A stretch of DNA of 64,000 nt from Spirosoma aerolatum (GTDB taxonomy: Bacteria; Bacteroidota; Bacteroidia; Cytophagales; Spirosomataceae): contig NZ_CP020104.1 in NCBI RefSeq assembly GCF_002056795.1, forward strand, positions 1,313,001 to 1,377,000, read 5' to 3'. The notes below the pieces were generated by a model, which did no database searches, was not told the origin of the DNA, and saw only the letters and a program-made list of their open reading frames with translations. Of the stretch, positions 33,968-42,996 are shown one piece after another. The translations under genes were made by a program, and so were the position numbers. Positions within the stretch are counted from its first letter, which is position 1; each line of letters starts with the position of its first letter.

Positions 33968-35059
33968 ATGCCCATCACCCGCTCGGCTTTCCAACGGTAC
34001 CGACTCATCGACGAAATCATTAGCCGCTATCCTCGGCGGTATTCGAAGCAGAAGCTCTTTGAGCTTTGTCAGGATAAATGCGGTATCCGGTCTATTTCGT
34101 CGCTTGAGAAAGACATTCAGCGGATGCGCGAAGATCACGACGCACCTATTGCCTACGACAAACGGCTGAACGGGTATTACTATACTGATCCGCAGTTCCG
34201 GCTGCTGAGCCTCATGCTTACGCCCGATGATATGGATGCGCTGGAACAGGCGCGCGAAGTGCTGGCCGCTACGCAGGGGGCTTCCGTAGCCGACGAACTC
34301 GACAATGCGCTGCAACGAGTTCGGCAGAGTCTGGACATTATTCGTGAGGTGAAAACGGATGCGCCTACGCATCGGGTGGTGTATGTCGAAGAGAAAATTC
34401 TGGGTGGGAATCGTCAGTATGTACCCGTGTTGATTCGGGCCGTTAACCAGAATCGGCAGGTGGCTTTTCGGTATCTCAAGCACGAAGAAGCGGTGTCGAT
34501 GACCAGTCAGGCGCAGCGAAAGGCGCGGACAACCGCTCGTAAAGAAACCAGTCTTGTCGTGCCCGAACGCCCTAAGCTTCGGATTCTGCACCCAATCCTG
34601 CTGCGGGAGGTGGCCGATAGCTGGTATGTAATTGGCTACGATGCCGCCAGCGGAAGCGAAAAAACCTTTGCCCTCGACCGCATGAGCGAACTCGAACTGC
34701 TGGACGATCCCTGCGATGTGCCCCCGGCTGTCTTAGCCAGTGTGAGTGAATTGTTCGAGCATATTTATGGCATCACAGACAGTCATGGCCCGGTTGAAGA
34801 GATCGTGTTGTCGTTCAGTCCGTTATTCGGACGATACGTGAAAGCCAAGCCCATTCACCAGACACAGGAAGTCCTGAGCGATACCGAAACCGAATGCGTT
34901 GTGCGGCTCCGGCTGGCACCCAACCGCGATTTGCTCATGCACTTGCGCAGCTATGGCGAACACCTGACTGTTTTGCAACCCGAGAGCCTTGTCAGAGAAA
35001 TTAAAACATCGCTGGAAGCTACGCTGGCGAATTATTCAGGCTGGCGTGATACGCGATAA
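33968..35059 (+). CDS. WYL-domain transcriptional regulator
   Basis: The 363-residue protein has an N-terminal winged helix (about residues 5-75, with SRYPRRYSKQKLFELCQD and SISSLEKDIQRMR), a WYL domain (about 150-260) with SWYVIGYDAASGSEKTFALD and the conserved DRM, and a WCX-type C-terminal domain (about 270-360). WYL proteins bind nucleotide or nucleic-acid ligands and often control DNA-repair or phage-defence genes. Being divergent from the PARP locus, it is the best candidate for the regulator of its two palindrome-bearing promoters. The start is preceded by AATGAC repeats. Confidence 0.88.
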   Translation: MPITRSAFQRYRLIDEIISRYPRRYSKQKLFELCQDKCGIRSISSLEKDIQRMREDHDAPIAYDKRLNGYYYTDPQFRLLSLMLTPDDMDALEQAREVLAATQGASVADELDNALQRVRQSLDIIREVKTDAPTHRVVYVEEKILGGNRQYVPVLIRAVNQNRQVAFRYLKHEEAVSMTSQAQRKARTTARKETSLVVPERPKLRILHPILLREVADSWYVIGYDAASGSEKTFALDRMSELELLDDPCDVPPAVLASVSELFEHIYGITDSHGPVEEIVLSFSPLFGRYVKAKPIHQTQEVLSDTETECVVRLRLAPNRDLLMHLRSYGEHLTVLQPESLVREIKTSLEATLANYSGWRDTR

Positions 35060-35093
35060 GTGGGTGTGTTGATAAGGTGAATAATAAAACAAT

Positions 35094-35150
35094 AGCCAAA
35101 GAGCAAAGCAAGTCATCTGAAAAGTTGATGACTTGCTTTGCTCTTTGGCT
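35094..35150. terminator. 24-bp perfect hairpin after the WYL regulator
   Basis: AGCCAAAGAGCAAAGCAAGT plus CATC pairs exactly with 35127-35150 around a 9-base loop and is followed by TTATT. Position 34 bp after the stop codon fits a transcription terminator. Confidence 0.75.
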
Positions 35151-35333
35151 TTATTAAAAAAAACATATATAAATGTGCTGTATTTGTTCAGTTTTAAGAA
35201 ATTATATGGTTTTATATTTATATATATAAATGTACTTTTGCATTTATTAGGTGTATATATCCATTTGCTTGAACTTTTACACTGTTTAAAATAAAACACT
35301 TAATTGCTACCAACTCATTACGCTAAACTAACT

Positions 35334-37067
35334 ATGTGTCTCCTTACATTCGCGATTAAGAGAAGAGTTTTGACATGGACTTTAAGCTGGCTATGTCTCA
35401 TTGCAACGTGTGCCCAAGCTCAAGATAACTATGTGGTAAGAACGGCTAATTCGGCATCGCCCACTACTAACAACACGTTGGTCGGACCTGATGCAGGGAA
35501 TCTAACCATGACAGGAACTTCGAATTCTTTTATAGGAACTTCTACGGGTAAGAACAACACAACGGGTAGTTATAATTCGTTTGTAGGAGCTTGGGCGGGT
35601 TTGAATAACACGTCAGGTAACCGTAATTCGTTTTTAGGATACCATTCGGGCGTTAACAATACAACGGGTAGTAATAATTTTTTTGCAGGTTTTCAGGCAG
35701 GTTTTTTTAATACGACAGGCGATAATAATTCCTTTTTAGGGGCTTGGTCGGGTAATAACAATACCGTAGGCACTGGAAATTCTTTTGTCGGATACACTGC
35801 TGGGTACACTAACACGACAGGGTATGCTAATTCCTTTTTAGGTGTTTCTACTGGTTATGCCAATACTACAGGATATAATAACTCATTTGTAGGCTATAAT
35901 GCAGGCTATGCCAATACAACAGGCTATCAAAATTCCTTTATCGGGTCTTATGCAGGCGCTTCTAATACCGGGGGGGCTTATAATTCCTTCATAGGCTCCT
36001 CTGCTGGGTTTTACAATACAAGTGGCTATTTTAATTCATTTTTCGGCTTCTCCGCAGGCAATGCCAATACAACAGGTTATCAGAATTCATTTTTGGGATC
36101 TCATGCAGGTAATTATAATACAATAGGCGATTCGAATTCCTTTGCAGGTTATCGGGCAGGTTATTCCAACACAACAGGTGATAATAATTCGTTTTTAGGA
36201 GCCTATGCTGGCAATTCCAACACAACGGGTAGTAATAATTCGTTTTTCGGTTACCGGGCTGGTCAGAACAATTCTACAGGTAGCAATAACATTATTATTG
36301 GCCCTCAATCAGGCACGGCTATTACAACCAGTGATGATAATGTACTTATGGGTTATAACGTCCAAGCGGGTGATGGGACCGGCGGGCATCACGTCATTAT
36401 CGGTGGAGAAGCCGGGGCTGGACAGTGGGCAGGAGTGAGTAATACCCTGATTGGGCATCAGACCCGTGCCGAATCGGTAGCCTTGCACCATGCCACTGCT
36501 GTTGGGGCGGGAGCCACTGTACGGGTGAGTAATGCAGTAGTGCTGGGGAATGAAGCGAATGTGGGCATTGGTACCAGTTCGCCTACCGCCCGGCTACATA
36601 TCCGTAGCCCTCATGAGCACGAATCAGGGATACGTCTGGAACAATTGACCAGTGAAAGTCCGGTTCAGGCAAGAACCGACAAGTTTCTGAGTGTTAATGA
36701 GCGAGGAGAGGTCGTGTTGGTTCACTATCGTTTACGGATTGATCACCCTAACGAATGGGCAGATCGGGTGTTTAGAGCTGATTATAAACTAATGCCTCTT
36801 TCGGAAGTGTTTAGTTATGTTCGGCAGTGGGGACATTTGCCCAGAGTCGTGTCCGCCGAGCAAGTAGCTAAAGAGGGGGTTGATTTAACGAAGTTAACAG
36901 CAATACTATTAGAGAAGATTGAAGAACTAACCTTGTATAGTATTGAGTTGGAGAAAGCTAATCAACGTCTACAACAGAAGCAACAGCAAGATTCACAGAC
37001 TTTGGAGACTATTCGGCAGAAACAGGCAAAACTAGAGCAATTACTCAATCAGTTAGTGAAGAAATAG
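35334..37067 (+). CDS. Secreted 17-residue-repeat (TMF-type) surface protein
   Basis: ATG at 35334 gives 577 residues; a TTG 10 codons upstream is less likely. A signal peptide (about 1-29, ending CAQAQ) is followed by fifteen 17-residue repeats of the form NSFxGxxAGxxNTTGxx, which resemble beta-roll adhesin heads. Then comes a region with VLGNEANVGIGTSSPTARLH, and a C-terminal part, PLSEVFSYVRQWGHLPRV to KLTAILLEKIEELTLY, ending in a coiled coil. This tail is common on Bacteroidota proteins with tail-fibre-like or beta-roll stalks. A trimeric surface filament is likely. It lies in an AT-rich stretch with TACTTTTG at 35233 as possible -7 element. Confidence 0.8.
   Translation: MCLLTFAIKRRVLTWTLSWLCLIATCAQAQDNYVVRTANSASPTTNNTLVGPDAGNLTMTGTSNSFIGTSTGKNNTTGSYNSFVGAWAGLNNTSGNRNSFLGYHSGVNNTTGSNNFFAGFQAGFFNTTGDNNSFLGAWSGNNNTVGTGNSFVGYTAGYTNTTGYANSFLGVSTGYANTTGYNNSFVGYNAGYANTTGYQNSFIGSYAGASNTGGAYNSFIGSSAGFYNTSGYFNSFFGFSAGNANTTGYQNSFLGSHAGNYNTIGDSNSFAGYRAGYSNTTGDNNSFLGAYAGNSNTTGSNNSFFGYRAGQNNSTGSNNIIIGPQSGTAITTSDDNVLMGYNVQAGDGTGGHHVIIGGEAGAGQWAGVSNTLIGHQTRAESVALHHATAVGAGATVRVSNAVVLGNEANVGIGTSSPTARLHIRSPHEHESGIRLEQLTSESPVQARTDKFLSVNERGEVVLVHYRLRIDHPNEWADRVFRADYKLMPLSEVFSYVRQWGHLPRVVSAEQVAKEGVDLTKLTAILLEKIEELTLYSIELEKANQRLQQKQQQDSQTLETIRQKQAKLEQLLNQLVKK
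35523..36287 (+). repeat. Fifteen 51-bp coding repeats
   Basis: Each unit encodes NSFxGxxAGxxNTTGxx. DNA identity between units is moderate, mostly in AATTCxTTT and AAxACxACAGG blocks. The repeats are in frame and would allow unit gain or loss by recombination. Confidence 0.85.
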
Positions 37068-37248
37068 CTGATGAATAGTGAACTATATATAGGGTAGATA
37101 AATAGAAGTTATGGCTCTGTTTTTCGATATTGTTGCCGTAGACGAAAATCGATTGAAACCGTTGCCGTTGTAGCTAGCAAAAATGCAAGAGGGTTGAAAA
37201 ATGCAAATTATGTAATATGAAGTGAAATTGAACTGATCTAGGTTGCCT

Positions 37249-37788
37249 ATGCCCACCTTTACTACTATCCTGCAAAAATTCGGCGAGAAAGGCGATAAGA
37301 CCCGCTGGACGTATATCGAAATACCCATCGCCGTTTCTGATGAACTGAAGCCCGGCCAGAAAACCAGCTTTCGGGTGAAAGGAACGCTGGACAGCTACCC
37401 GATCAAACAAATTGCGTTGTTACCCATGGGGAAAAGTGCTGCACGTCTGGATGGGCTGGAGGGTGGTTTTATGATGCCCATCAATGCATCCATGCGCCGG
37501 GGGATGGGGAAAGAAGACGAAGGGCAATCCATACGCGTAACCCTCGAAGTGGACACCGACCCCATACCGATCTCCGCTGACTTACTCGACTGCCTGGAAG
37601 ATGATCCCGTCGCGAAAGCGCATTTTCAAACACTCAGCCGGAGCCATCAGACCTATTTCTCAAACTGGATTGACGATGCTAAAACCATCGAAACCCGAAC
37701 CAAACGACTCACCCAGGCTATCACCGGACTCGCCATGAAACTGAATTTCGGTGAAATGATCCGGTATTTTAAACCGGGATTACGCTGA
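37249..37788 (+). CDS. YdeI/OmpD-associated family protein (DUF1905 plus YdeI-like)
   Basis: The 179-residue protein begins MPTFTTILQKFGEKGDKTRW (ATG at 37249; a TTG two codons earlier is in frame). Its first half matches the DUF1905 beta-barrel-like fold: TYIEIPIAV, FRVKGTLDSYPIKQIALLPM, GGFMMPINASMRRGMGK, GQSIRVTLEVD. The second half, ALEDDP-like CLEDDPVAKAHFQTLSRSHQ with NWIDDAKTIETRTKRL, is the YdeI-type bacteriocin-protection domain. Biochemical role is unknown. It stands alone. Confidence 0.8.
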   Translation: MPTFTTILQKFGEKGDKTRWTYIEIPIAVSDELKPGQKTSFRVKGTLDSYPIKQIALLPMGKSAARLDGLEGGFMMPINASMRRGMGKEDEGQSIRVTLEVDTDPIPISADLLDCLEDDPVAKAHFQTLSRSHQTYFSNWIDDAKTIETRTKRLTQAITGLAMKLNFGEMIRYFKPGLR

Positions 37789-37834
37789 TTTATAGATTTA
37801 AACAGATTTTGTAAAATTGCTTCCCAATAGGTGT

Positions 37835-37926
37835 GTTTTTGTCATCCCGAGGAACGAGGGATCTTCGGGTGAGCGCATTGAATAGCCAGTTCGCGAAGAT
37901 CCCTCGTTCCTCGGGATGACAAAAAC
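37835..37926. repeat. GTCATCC/GGGATCTTCGG hairpin element, copy 2
   Basis: GTTTTTGTCATCCCGAGGAA and CGAGGGATCTTCG pair exactly with 37894-37926. The family core GAGGGATCTTCGG and GTCATCCCGA are shared with the copy at 33754. It lies in the gap between convergent genes and may also end transcription. Confidence 0.85.
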
Positions 37927-38009
37927 GCTATTGCAGCATAGTTTAAATAGGTTTAAAACCTGTTTCCATGAATCAGCGTAATCCCGGCCGCGCCGGCGGT
38001 CCGGTCAAA

Positions 38010-40484
38010 CTAGTTAAACGGAATCGTCAGTTTTAGGCAGATATTTCGGCCCATGCCGTACATGCCCAGATGGCCGTTAGGCGATTGGGTGAAATACTCG
38101 AAATACTTCAATCGGCTCAGGTTCGACTGGTAGGCTGTATCGAACAGGTTGTTGATCTGAAATAGAAAGCGCAAAGCCGGTCGGTCGCGCCCAATGTGAA
38201 TCTGGCTATCCAGGCCGAGGTTTACCAGCGTGTAGCCGTCTGTTGGCGTTTCAGTGTCGTTCAGGCCCAGGTATCGATCCTGGCGGGCATTGTGATCAAC
38301 ATCCGCTTTAACCGTAACATCAGATAACCACCCTCGTTTGATAGGCAATTGCTGACTGACACCTGTCGAAATGCGCAGGGGGGGAATAAACGGCAGGTAC
38401 TCGCCCTGCACACCCGCATCCGTATAACGTGCCCCCCGGTTATAGCCGTAAACGACAGCAATGGTATTGTCGAACGTAAAGCCCTTCCAGGTAGTGGGGT
38501 GGAGGCTAAACTGGGTTTCGAAGCCGAAAAGCTGAGCCGACGACTGCTGGTATTGAAATGTTTTGTTGCCTGGTACAATCACAACGGGTTCGCCTTTATC
38601 ATCCACCAGTTGGGCCAGCGAGATGTAGTTCAGAATGAAATTGTTAAAGACGCTGACGCCGAAGTTGACATCCGGGTACGTAGCGGTCAGGCCAATGTCT
38701 TCCTGAATACTAAACTCCGGCTGGAAGTTCCGGTTGCCAATGTACACGATGTGCGCACCGGGGTCCAGGCCGTTCGAGGCAATCTCGGTAATGCTGGGAG
38801 CACGATACCCTCGAGCAATATTGGCTTTCAGCGATAGGTTGTCCGAAAACTCATAGGTCAGGCCCAGGCTGGCCGAAATTCCGGTAAACGACTGTTTCAA
38901 TTGAGGATATTGCAAGGTTGCCCCCGCTGTATCGGGAAGAGACACACGCTCATCGAACCCCGTTTTCGGATTGGTACGAACATAAAAATCATCACCCCTC
39001 AAACGTCGGTTATCGTAGCGAAGTCCCCCACTTAGGGTTAATTTATCAGCCTGCCATTTCAGAAAAACGAAGGTTCCGACATCGAACAGGTGATAGTCGG
39101 GAATGGGAAAGGCGGTTCCGTTCTTGTTTTTGTTGGCCTGATACATGCCGTTTACACCAAGCGTAGTGGCCAGGTGCCCAACGTTCGGCAGATTATAGCG
39201 CAAGCCATAGTTCAGTGTATTTAATCGCACGTATAAACTGGGCTGATCGACCTGAGTGGGGTGGCTGTATTCCCGGCGAACGTTCTGCTGGAAAGCCAGT
39301 AAAGCATCAATCTCACCATTGCCAATCTGGTAGTGGTTGTTGGTATGCAGCCGATAATGCTGAATGTGCTGATGCAACGGGCTGAGGTGATACGAGGTTA
39401 ACTCGCTGGCCGGAACAATCGGGCGGTGCTGAATGTCGTCCTGGTCGGATTCAAAAACCTGTTTGGTAAACTGACGTGTCAGCGAATCGCGGCTACCATC
39501 GGGTATGCCCTGTAGATTGTCGTATAGCGAGGCTCCAAAGCGTGAGTAGCCCTGATGCCCTGAATAGCCTACCATGGTTGTCAGCGTGCGTTCTGAAAAG
39601 CCCGTATTGTACACTCGTCCGTCGATTTTATTCTGATAATTGGTAGCCGCCCGGATAGATCCCCGGAAATTCCAGGCCCAGCGTGAACCACCCGACGCCA
39701 GACTGATCGATTCGCCGAGGAGCCGATTATTGGATTGGTATTCGGTTACAAAGCCGACCTTGAGCTTGCCCTCCGTATCTTTGGGATACACCGGCATCAT
39801 ACTCACTACTCCGGCCAGCGCATCGGAACCGTACATGAGGCTGGCTGGGCCTTTGATCACTTCCGCCCGTTCGATGTTGTAGTTATCGACTTCAATACCG
39901 TGTTCATCACCCCATTGCTGGCCTTCCTGTCGAACGCCATCGTAGAGCGTGAGCACCCGGTTGTAGCCTAGCCCCCTGATGAATGGCTTGGAGATATTAG
40001 GCCCCGTTTTGACGGCATTCAGACCAGGTGCATTTTTGACCAGTACATCGATGATATTGCTACTGGCCGTGCCTTCGATAGCCCGGTGGGAAATAGCCAG
40101 AATGGCCACTGGGTTTTGTCGAAGCAGCGTACCACGCGTTACGCCCGTTACCACCACTTCGTTCAACGCATTGACAACGGATACTAGTGTGGAGGTATAC
40201 ATGTCGGTTCCAGGCGTAACCGAAATGGTGTCTGACTTGAAGCCTACGCACGAAATGATAAGTTTGTGCACCAGCGTATCGGCCTTAATAGACAGCGAAA
40301 ACTGACCACGAGCATCCGTAATGGCCCCTTTGCTTTGTCCAACCAGCGTTATGTTGCCGAACGGAATTGGTTTATGGTTATCGGCATCGGTAACGGAGCC
40401 ACGAATCAGGCGAGTGGGCGTGGGTTGCGCGTAAAGTAGTCCCTGGGTTAGCCCGAGGAGTAATAATAGGAAACATGCTTTCAT
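38010..40484 (-). CDS. TonB-dependent outer-membrane receptor (metal-type candidate)
   Basis: The 824-residue protein has a signal peptide (about 1-19), a carboxypeptidase-regulatory-like domain (about 25-105), a plug (about 110-225) with NEVVVTGVT, the signature IIDVLVKNAPGLNAVK, QQWGDEHG and ASLMYGSDALAGVV, and a beta barrel ending LKLTIPFN. The TonB-box-like start VNALNEVVVTG is visible. A small His-rich membrane protein is encoded next upstream on the same strand. That pairing and the WGDEHG stretch suggest zinc or another metal as ligand, which is inference. Confidence 0.88.
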   Translation of the reverse strand: MKACFLLLLLGLTQGLLYAQPTPTRLIRGSVTDADNHKPIPFGNITLVGQSKGAITDARGQFSLSIKADTLVHKLIISCVGFKSDTISVTPGTDMYTSTLVSVVNALNEVVVTGVTRGTLLRQNPVAILAISHRAIEGTASSNIIDVLVKNAPGLNAVKTGPNISKPFIRGLGYNRVLTLYDGVRQEGQQWGDEHGIEVDNYNIERAEVIKGPASLMYGSDALAGVVSMMPVYPKDTEGKLKVGFVTEYQSNNRLLGESISLASGGSRWAWNFRGSIRAATNYQNKIDGRVYNTGFSERTLTTMVGYSGHQGYSRFGASLYDNLQGIPDGSRDSLTRQFTKQVFESDQDDIQHRPIVPASELTSYHLSPLHQHIQHYRLHTNNHYQIGNGEIDALLAFQQNVRREYSHPTQVDQPSLYVRLNTLNYGLRYNLPNVGHLATTLGVNGMYQANKNKNGTAFPIPDYHLFDVGTFVFLKWQADKLTLSGGLRYDNRRLRGDDFYVRTNPKTGFDERVSLPDTAGATLQYPQLKQSFTGISASLGLTYEFSDNLSLKANIARGYRAPSITEIASNGLDPGAHIVYIGNRNFQPEFSIQEDIGLTATYPDVNFGVSVFNNFILNYISLAQLVDDKGEPVVIVPGNKTFQYQQSSAQLFGFETQFSLHPTTWKGFTFDNTIAVVYGYNRGARYTDAGVQGEYLPFIPPLRISTGVSQQLPIKRGWLSDVTVKADVDHNARQDRYLGLNDTETPTDGYTLVNLGLDSQIHIGRDRPALRFLFQINNLFDTAYQSNLSRLKYFEYFTQSPNGHLGMYGMGRNICLKLTIPFN

Positions 40485-40680
40485 TCAGGATAGGATCGTT
40501 TGGTTGAGTAATTCAGCCTTACTCCTGACCAACCATAGCGTAAACGGCAAAACGAACGTATCGAATCGATACCGTCTGTCAACGTCTAGCGTTCCTTAGT
40601 GGTAGCAGGGAGCGAATAGGCCAGTAAAACACACAGCAACGCACTGATGTATAGATCAATAGCGGCTATGAATCAGGAAA

Positions 40681-41049
40681 TTACCGAACGACGGGAGGGC
40701 CTCGATGCGAGAAACAATAGAAAAGCGAATACGCATGGAACGGTCGGCTCGTAAGCAGAAAAGTCGAGTACAGATGCGTTCGCAGAAGAAACAGAAAGAC
40801 AAAGAAACTGCTGATGACTATAGGCAGATTGGCCGCCAGATCGAGCAGTAAAATCTCCTGAGCCGTATGCGTGTTGGGCAGTATCGGGCCTTTGCCAAAT
40901 GGCCAGTAAGGGTGAGCGTGAACAATCAGCCGACCATCGTTCAGTCGGTGCGCGTGGCGAAACACAACGCCGTTGAGCCACATGGCCAGAAACAGGCCAA
41001 GCAGTATACGGGCGATGTGCAACCGATGCGTATGGAGCCGATTGAGCAT
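40681..41049 (-). CDS. Small His-rich membrane protein upstream of the TonB receptor
   Basis: This 122-residue protein has two membrane segments (about residues 12-30 and 72-92). Between them is a periplasmic loop rich in histidine: VVFRHAHRLNDGRLIVHAHP and LPNTHTAQE. Such proteins accompany metal-linked TonB receptors in Bacteroidota, where HxH motifs may bind Zn or another metal. The stop is 197 bp from the receptor start, so they could share a transcript. A frame of 102 codons overlapping it (40673-40981) looks non-coding. Confidence 0.65.
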   Translation of the reverse strand: MLNRLHTHRLHIARILLGLFLAMWLNGVVFRHAHRLNDGRLIVHAHPYWPFGKGPILPNTHTAQEILLLDLAANLPIVISSFFVFLFLLRTHLYSTFLLTSRPFHAYSLFYCFSHRGPPVVR

Positions 41050-41182
41050 TAACTACTGGTAATCAGTGTGTCCAGAACAAATATACAAGCGCTTTGTCAA
41101 TAAGGTTTAGACTCGCCTAAAAAAACTGGTTTATGTTGATTAAATTGAATTTAAACCTTGAAAATTACTACTTCCGGCGAAT

Positions 41183-42109
41183 TTAGACAGGTAACTCTGC
41201 TGAGCGTCCCCAGTGTTGTAACTCATCTGCCGACCATAGTGATGGGAAGAATGTGCGTTTCTGTTGAACAGGGGGCAGGTAGGTTTGCCAGTTGGTGCCA
41301 CCCGTTGCTTTGATATCTTCCGGCTCTTTATGCAGATACTGCACCGCTGACCGAAGGTGGGCCAGCTTCCAGCGAATATTTACCCGCCAGTCGTACTCCC
41401 GAAGAACATTGACCAATTCGGTCGAAGCCTGACCGGATGACACCAGGTGAAGAAATCGATGATTCAGGTTTTTGGCTTCGTAATCTTCGGCTAGTCGGAT
41501 CAGGCTGGCTTTGTAGTGCTGGTCAAACTGCCGGAGTGTCAGCGTTTTTTGCTGCGTAGCCAGTTCGGTGGCACCGAGTTTCCAATATAAATACTCATAC
41601 AGGTCGCTCACGTAAGCCGGATATTCGGGAGCCGATATCAATAAATTCCGAAAGTCAGTTGAAACGATTTCAATTTCGCGAAACTGCACCGACTGGAATC
41701 CGCTGGACGGAAGCAGTGCCATCCGAAATTTCAGAAACTGTTCGCGCTCCATGCCCATAATCATCACCTCAAATGACTCTTCAAGCAACTTGAAATACCG
41801 ATTGACGCGCTGCATGCGGGCAGTGAAGAAGCTAGTCGTTAAGGGCTCGGCATGGGCAATCTGGGCGATTTCGTGCCGGACTAGCTTGAAGTATAATTCC
41901 GTAATTTGATGATAGGTAACAAAAATCAACTCGTCGGGATAAGCCGTTTTAGGATTCTGTAACGACAGCAGGGTTTCGAGATGAATATAATCCCAGTAGG
42001 TCAGGTAGTCGGCTTGTAGTAACCCTTCGAGGTAGGAGGTCATATCCTGCCCCATAGCCGCAAACTTCTGTTCGAGCTGGGCGAGTTGATGGCTGAGCGA
42101 TTCGGTCAT
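41183..42109 (-). CDS. kynA: Tryptophan 2,3-dioxygenase
   Basis: The 308-residue protein follows the TDO fold: YLTYWDYIHLETLLSLQNPK, FVTYHQITELYFKLVRHEI (active-site H67), RMQRVNRYFKLLEESFEVM, FRMALLPSSGFQSVQFREIE and near the C-terminus RWKLAHLRSAVQYL, where the His is the haem ligand, then ATGGTNWQTYL and FFPSLW. It opens L-tryptophan to N-formylkynurenine as the first step of the kynurenine pathway. No other kynurenine genes are in the window. A divergent short-chain dehydrogenase gene starts 97 bp away. Confidence 0.92.
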   Translation of the reverse strand: MTESLSHQLAQLEQKFAAMGQDMTSYLEGLLQADYLTYWDYIHLETLLSLQNPKTAYPDELIFVTYHQITELYFKLVRHEIAQIAHAEPLTTSFFTARMQRVNRYFKLLEESFEVMIMGMEREQFLKFRMALLPSSGFQSVQFREIEIVSTDFRNLLISAPEYPAYVSDLYEYLYWKLGATELATQQKTLTLRQFDQHYKASLIRLAEDYEAKNLNHRFLHLVSSGQASTELVNVLREYDWRVNIRWKLAHLRSAVQYLHKEPEDIKATGGTNWQTYLPPVQQKRTFFPSLWSADELQHWGRSAELPV

Positions 42110-42206
42110 AAGCGTCGGTTGATGAATTGGCTGTAAAGGTCGTAAGCAATCACTTCTTTGCGAACTTTGCGTTCGCCTTTACGCACGTTGCGTTTGGTAA
42201 ACCACT

Positions 42207-42929
42207 ATGAACGTAGAAAACAAAACCATCATTATTTCCGGAGCGTCGCGGGGCATTGGCCGGGCCACGGCTCTATTACTGGCTCAACACGGTGCCAACG
42301 TGGTTGTAACGGCCCGAAACGCCGACGAACTGGCCGAATTGGAAAAACAGGCTACCGAGGGTCATGTTCGGGGCCGTATCGTAGCCGTTCCCGGCGATGT
42401 GTCGAACGAAGCGGACATGGCGGCTGTCGTAAAAACGGCCATCGACCAGTTTCAGCACATCGACGTGGTGATTAACAATGCAGGCTATGGCGTTTTCAAA
42501 AATGTTGATGAACTCACCGCCACTGAATGGGACGACCTGATGGCGACCAACGTAAAAGGAACCTTTCTGCTCACTAAAGCTGCTCTGCCGTATCTGAAGG
42601 CGCAAGGCTCTGGCCATATCGTAGTAGTAGCCTCCGACGTAGCCAAGCGGACGTTTGCCGGTGGATCGCTCTACACCGCTAGTAAGTACGCACAGGAAGC
42701 ATTTACAGGCGCGTTGCGGAAAGAAGTCCGGTCGTTTGGTATTAAAGTAACGGGTGTATATTCGGGGCTGGTCGATTCGCATTTTCACGCCAAAGGGCAC
42801 GGTCACGAAACCTCTCAGACCTGGCTCAAAAACGAAGATATGGCCGAGTCGATGCTGTTCATCGTCAGCCGCCCAGCGCATGTGGTTGTGGATGAATTCA
42901 TGATTCACCCGTTGTCGCAGGAGTATTAA
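42207..42929 (+). CDS. Short-chain dehydrogenase/reductase
   Basis: The 240-residue protein has the classical SDR motifs: SGASRGIGRA cofactor loop (about residues 10-19), NNAGYG (about 90-95), a catalytic Ser region VVASDV and YTASKYA with the catalytic Tyr and Lys. ALRKEVRSFGIKVTGVYSGL is also typical. NADP(H) use is suggested by ARNADEL after strand 2. The substrate is unknown; 3-oxoacyl-ACP reductase annotations are common for this class but not proved. Confidence 0.87.
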   Translation: MNVENKTIIISGASRGIGRATALLLAQHGANVVVTARNADELAELEKQATEGHVRGRIVAVPGDVSNEADMAAVVKTAIDQFQHIDVVINNAGYGVFKNVDELTATEWDDLMATNVKGTFLLTKAALPYLKAQGSGHIVVVASDVAKRTFAGGSLYTASKYAQEAFTGALRKEVRSFGIKVTGVYSGLVDSHFHAKGHGHETSQTWLKNEDMAESMLFIVSRPAHVVVDEFMIHPLSQEY

Positions 42930-42941
42930 AAAAGGCGAGAA

Positions 42942-42985
42942 GAGTATAAATTGGCTGTAGTCCTAACCACTGCCAATTTATACTC
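42942..42985. terminator. Inverted repeat between convergent genes
   Basis: GAGTATAAATTGGC (42942-42955) is repeated in reverse complement at 42972-42985, with imperfect extension (GGCGAGAA and CCTTTTCGTCC). It lies between the dehydrogenase stop and the TonB receptor stop. Confidence 0.55.
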
Positions 42986-42996
42986 CTTTTCGTCCT

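Noticed and set aside
35523..36287. Regular repeats that could be taken for a CRISPR array
   Set aside because: Unit length is 51 bp without constant repeat and unique spacer parts, and the frame is open throughout as a repeat protein.
40673..40981. 102-codon frame overlapping the His-rich membrane protein
   Set aside because: Composition is unlike a protein, while the overlapping 122-codon frame has membrane helices and HxH motifs.
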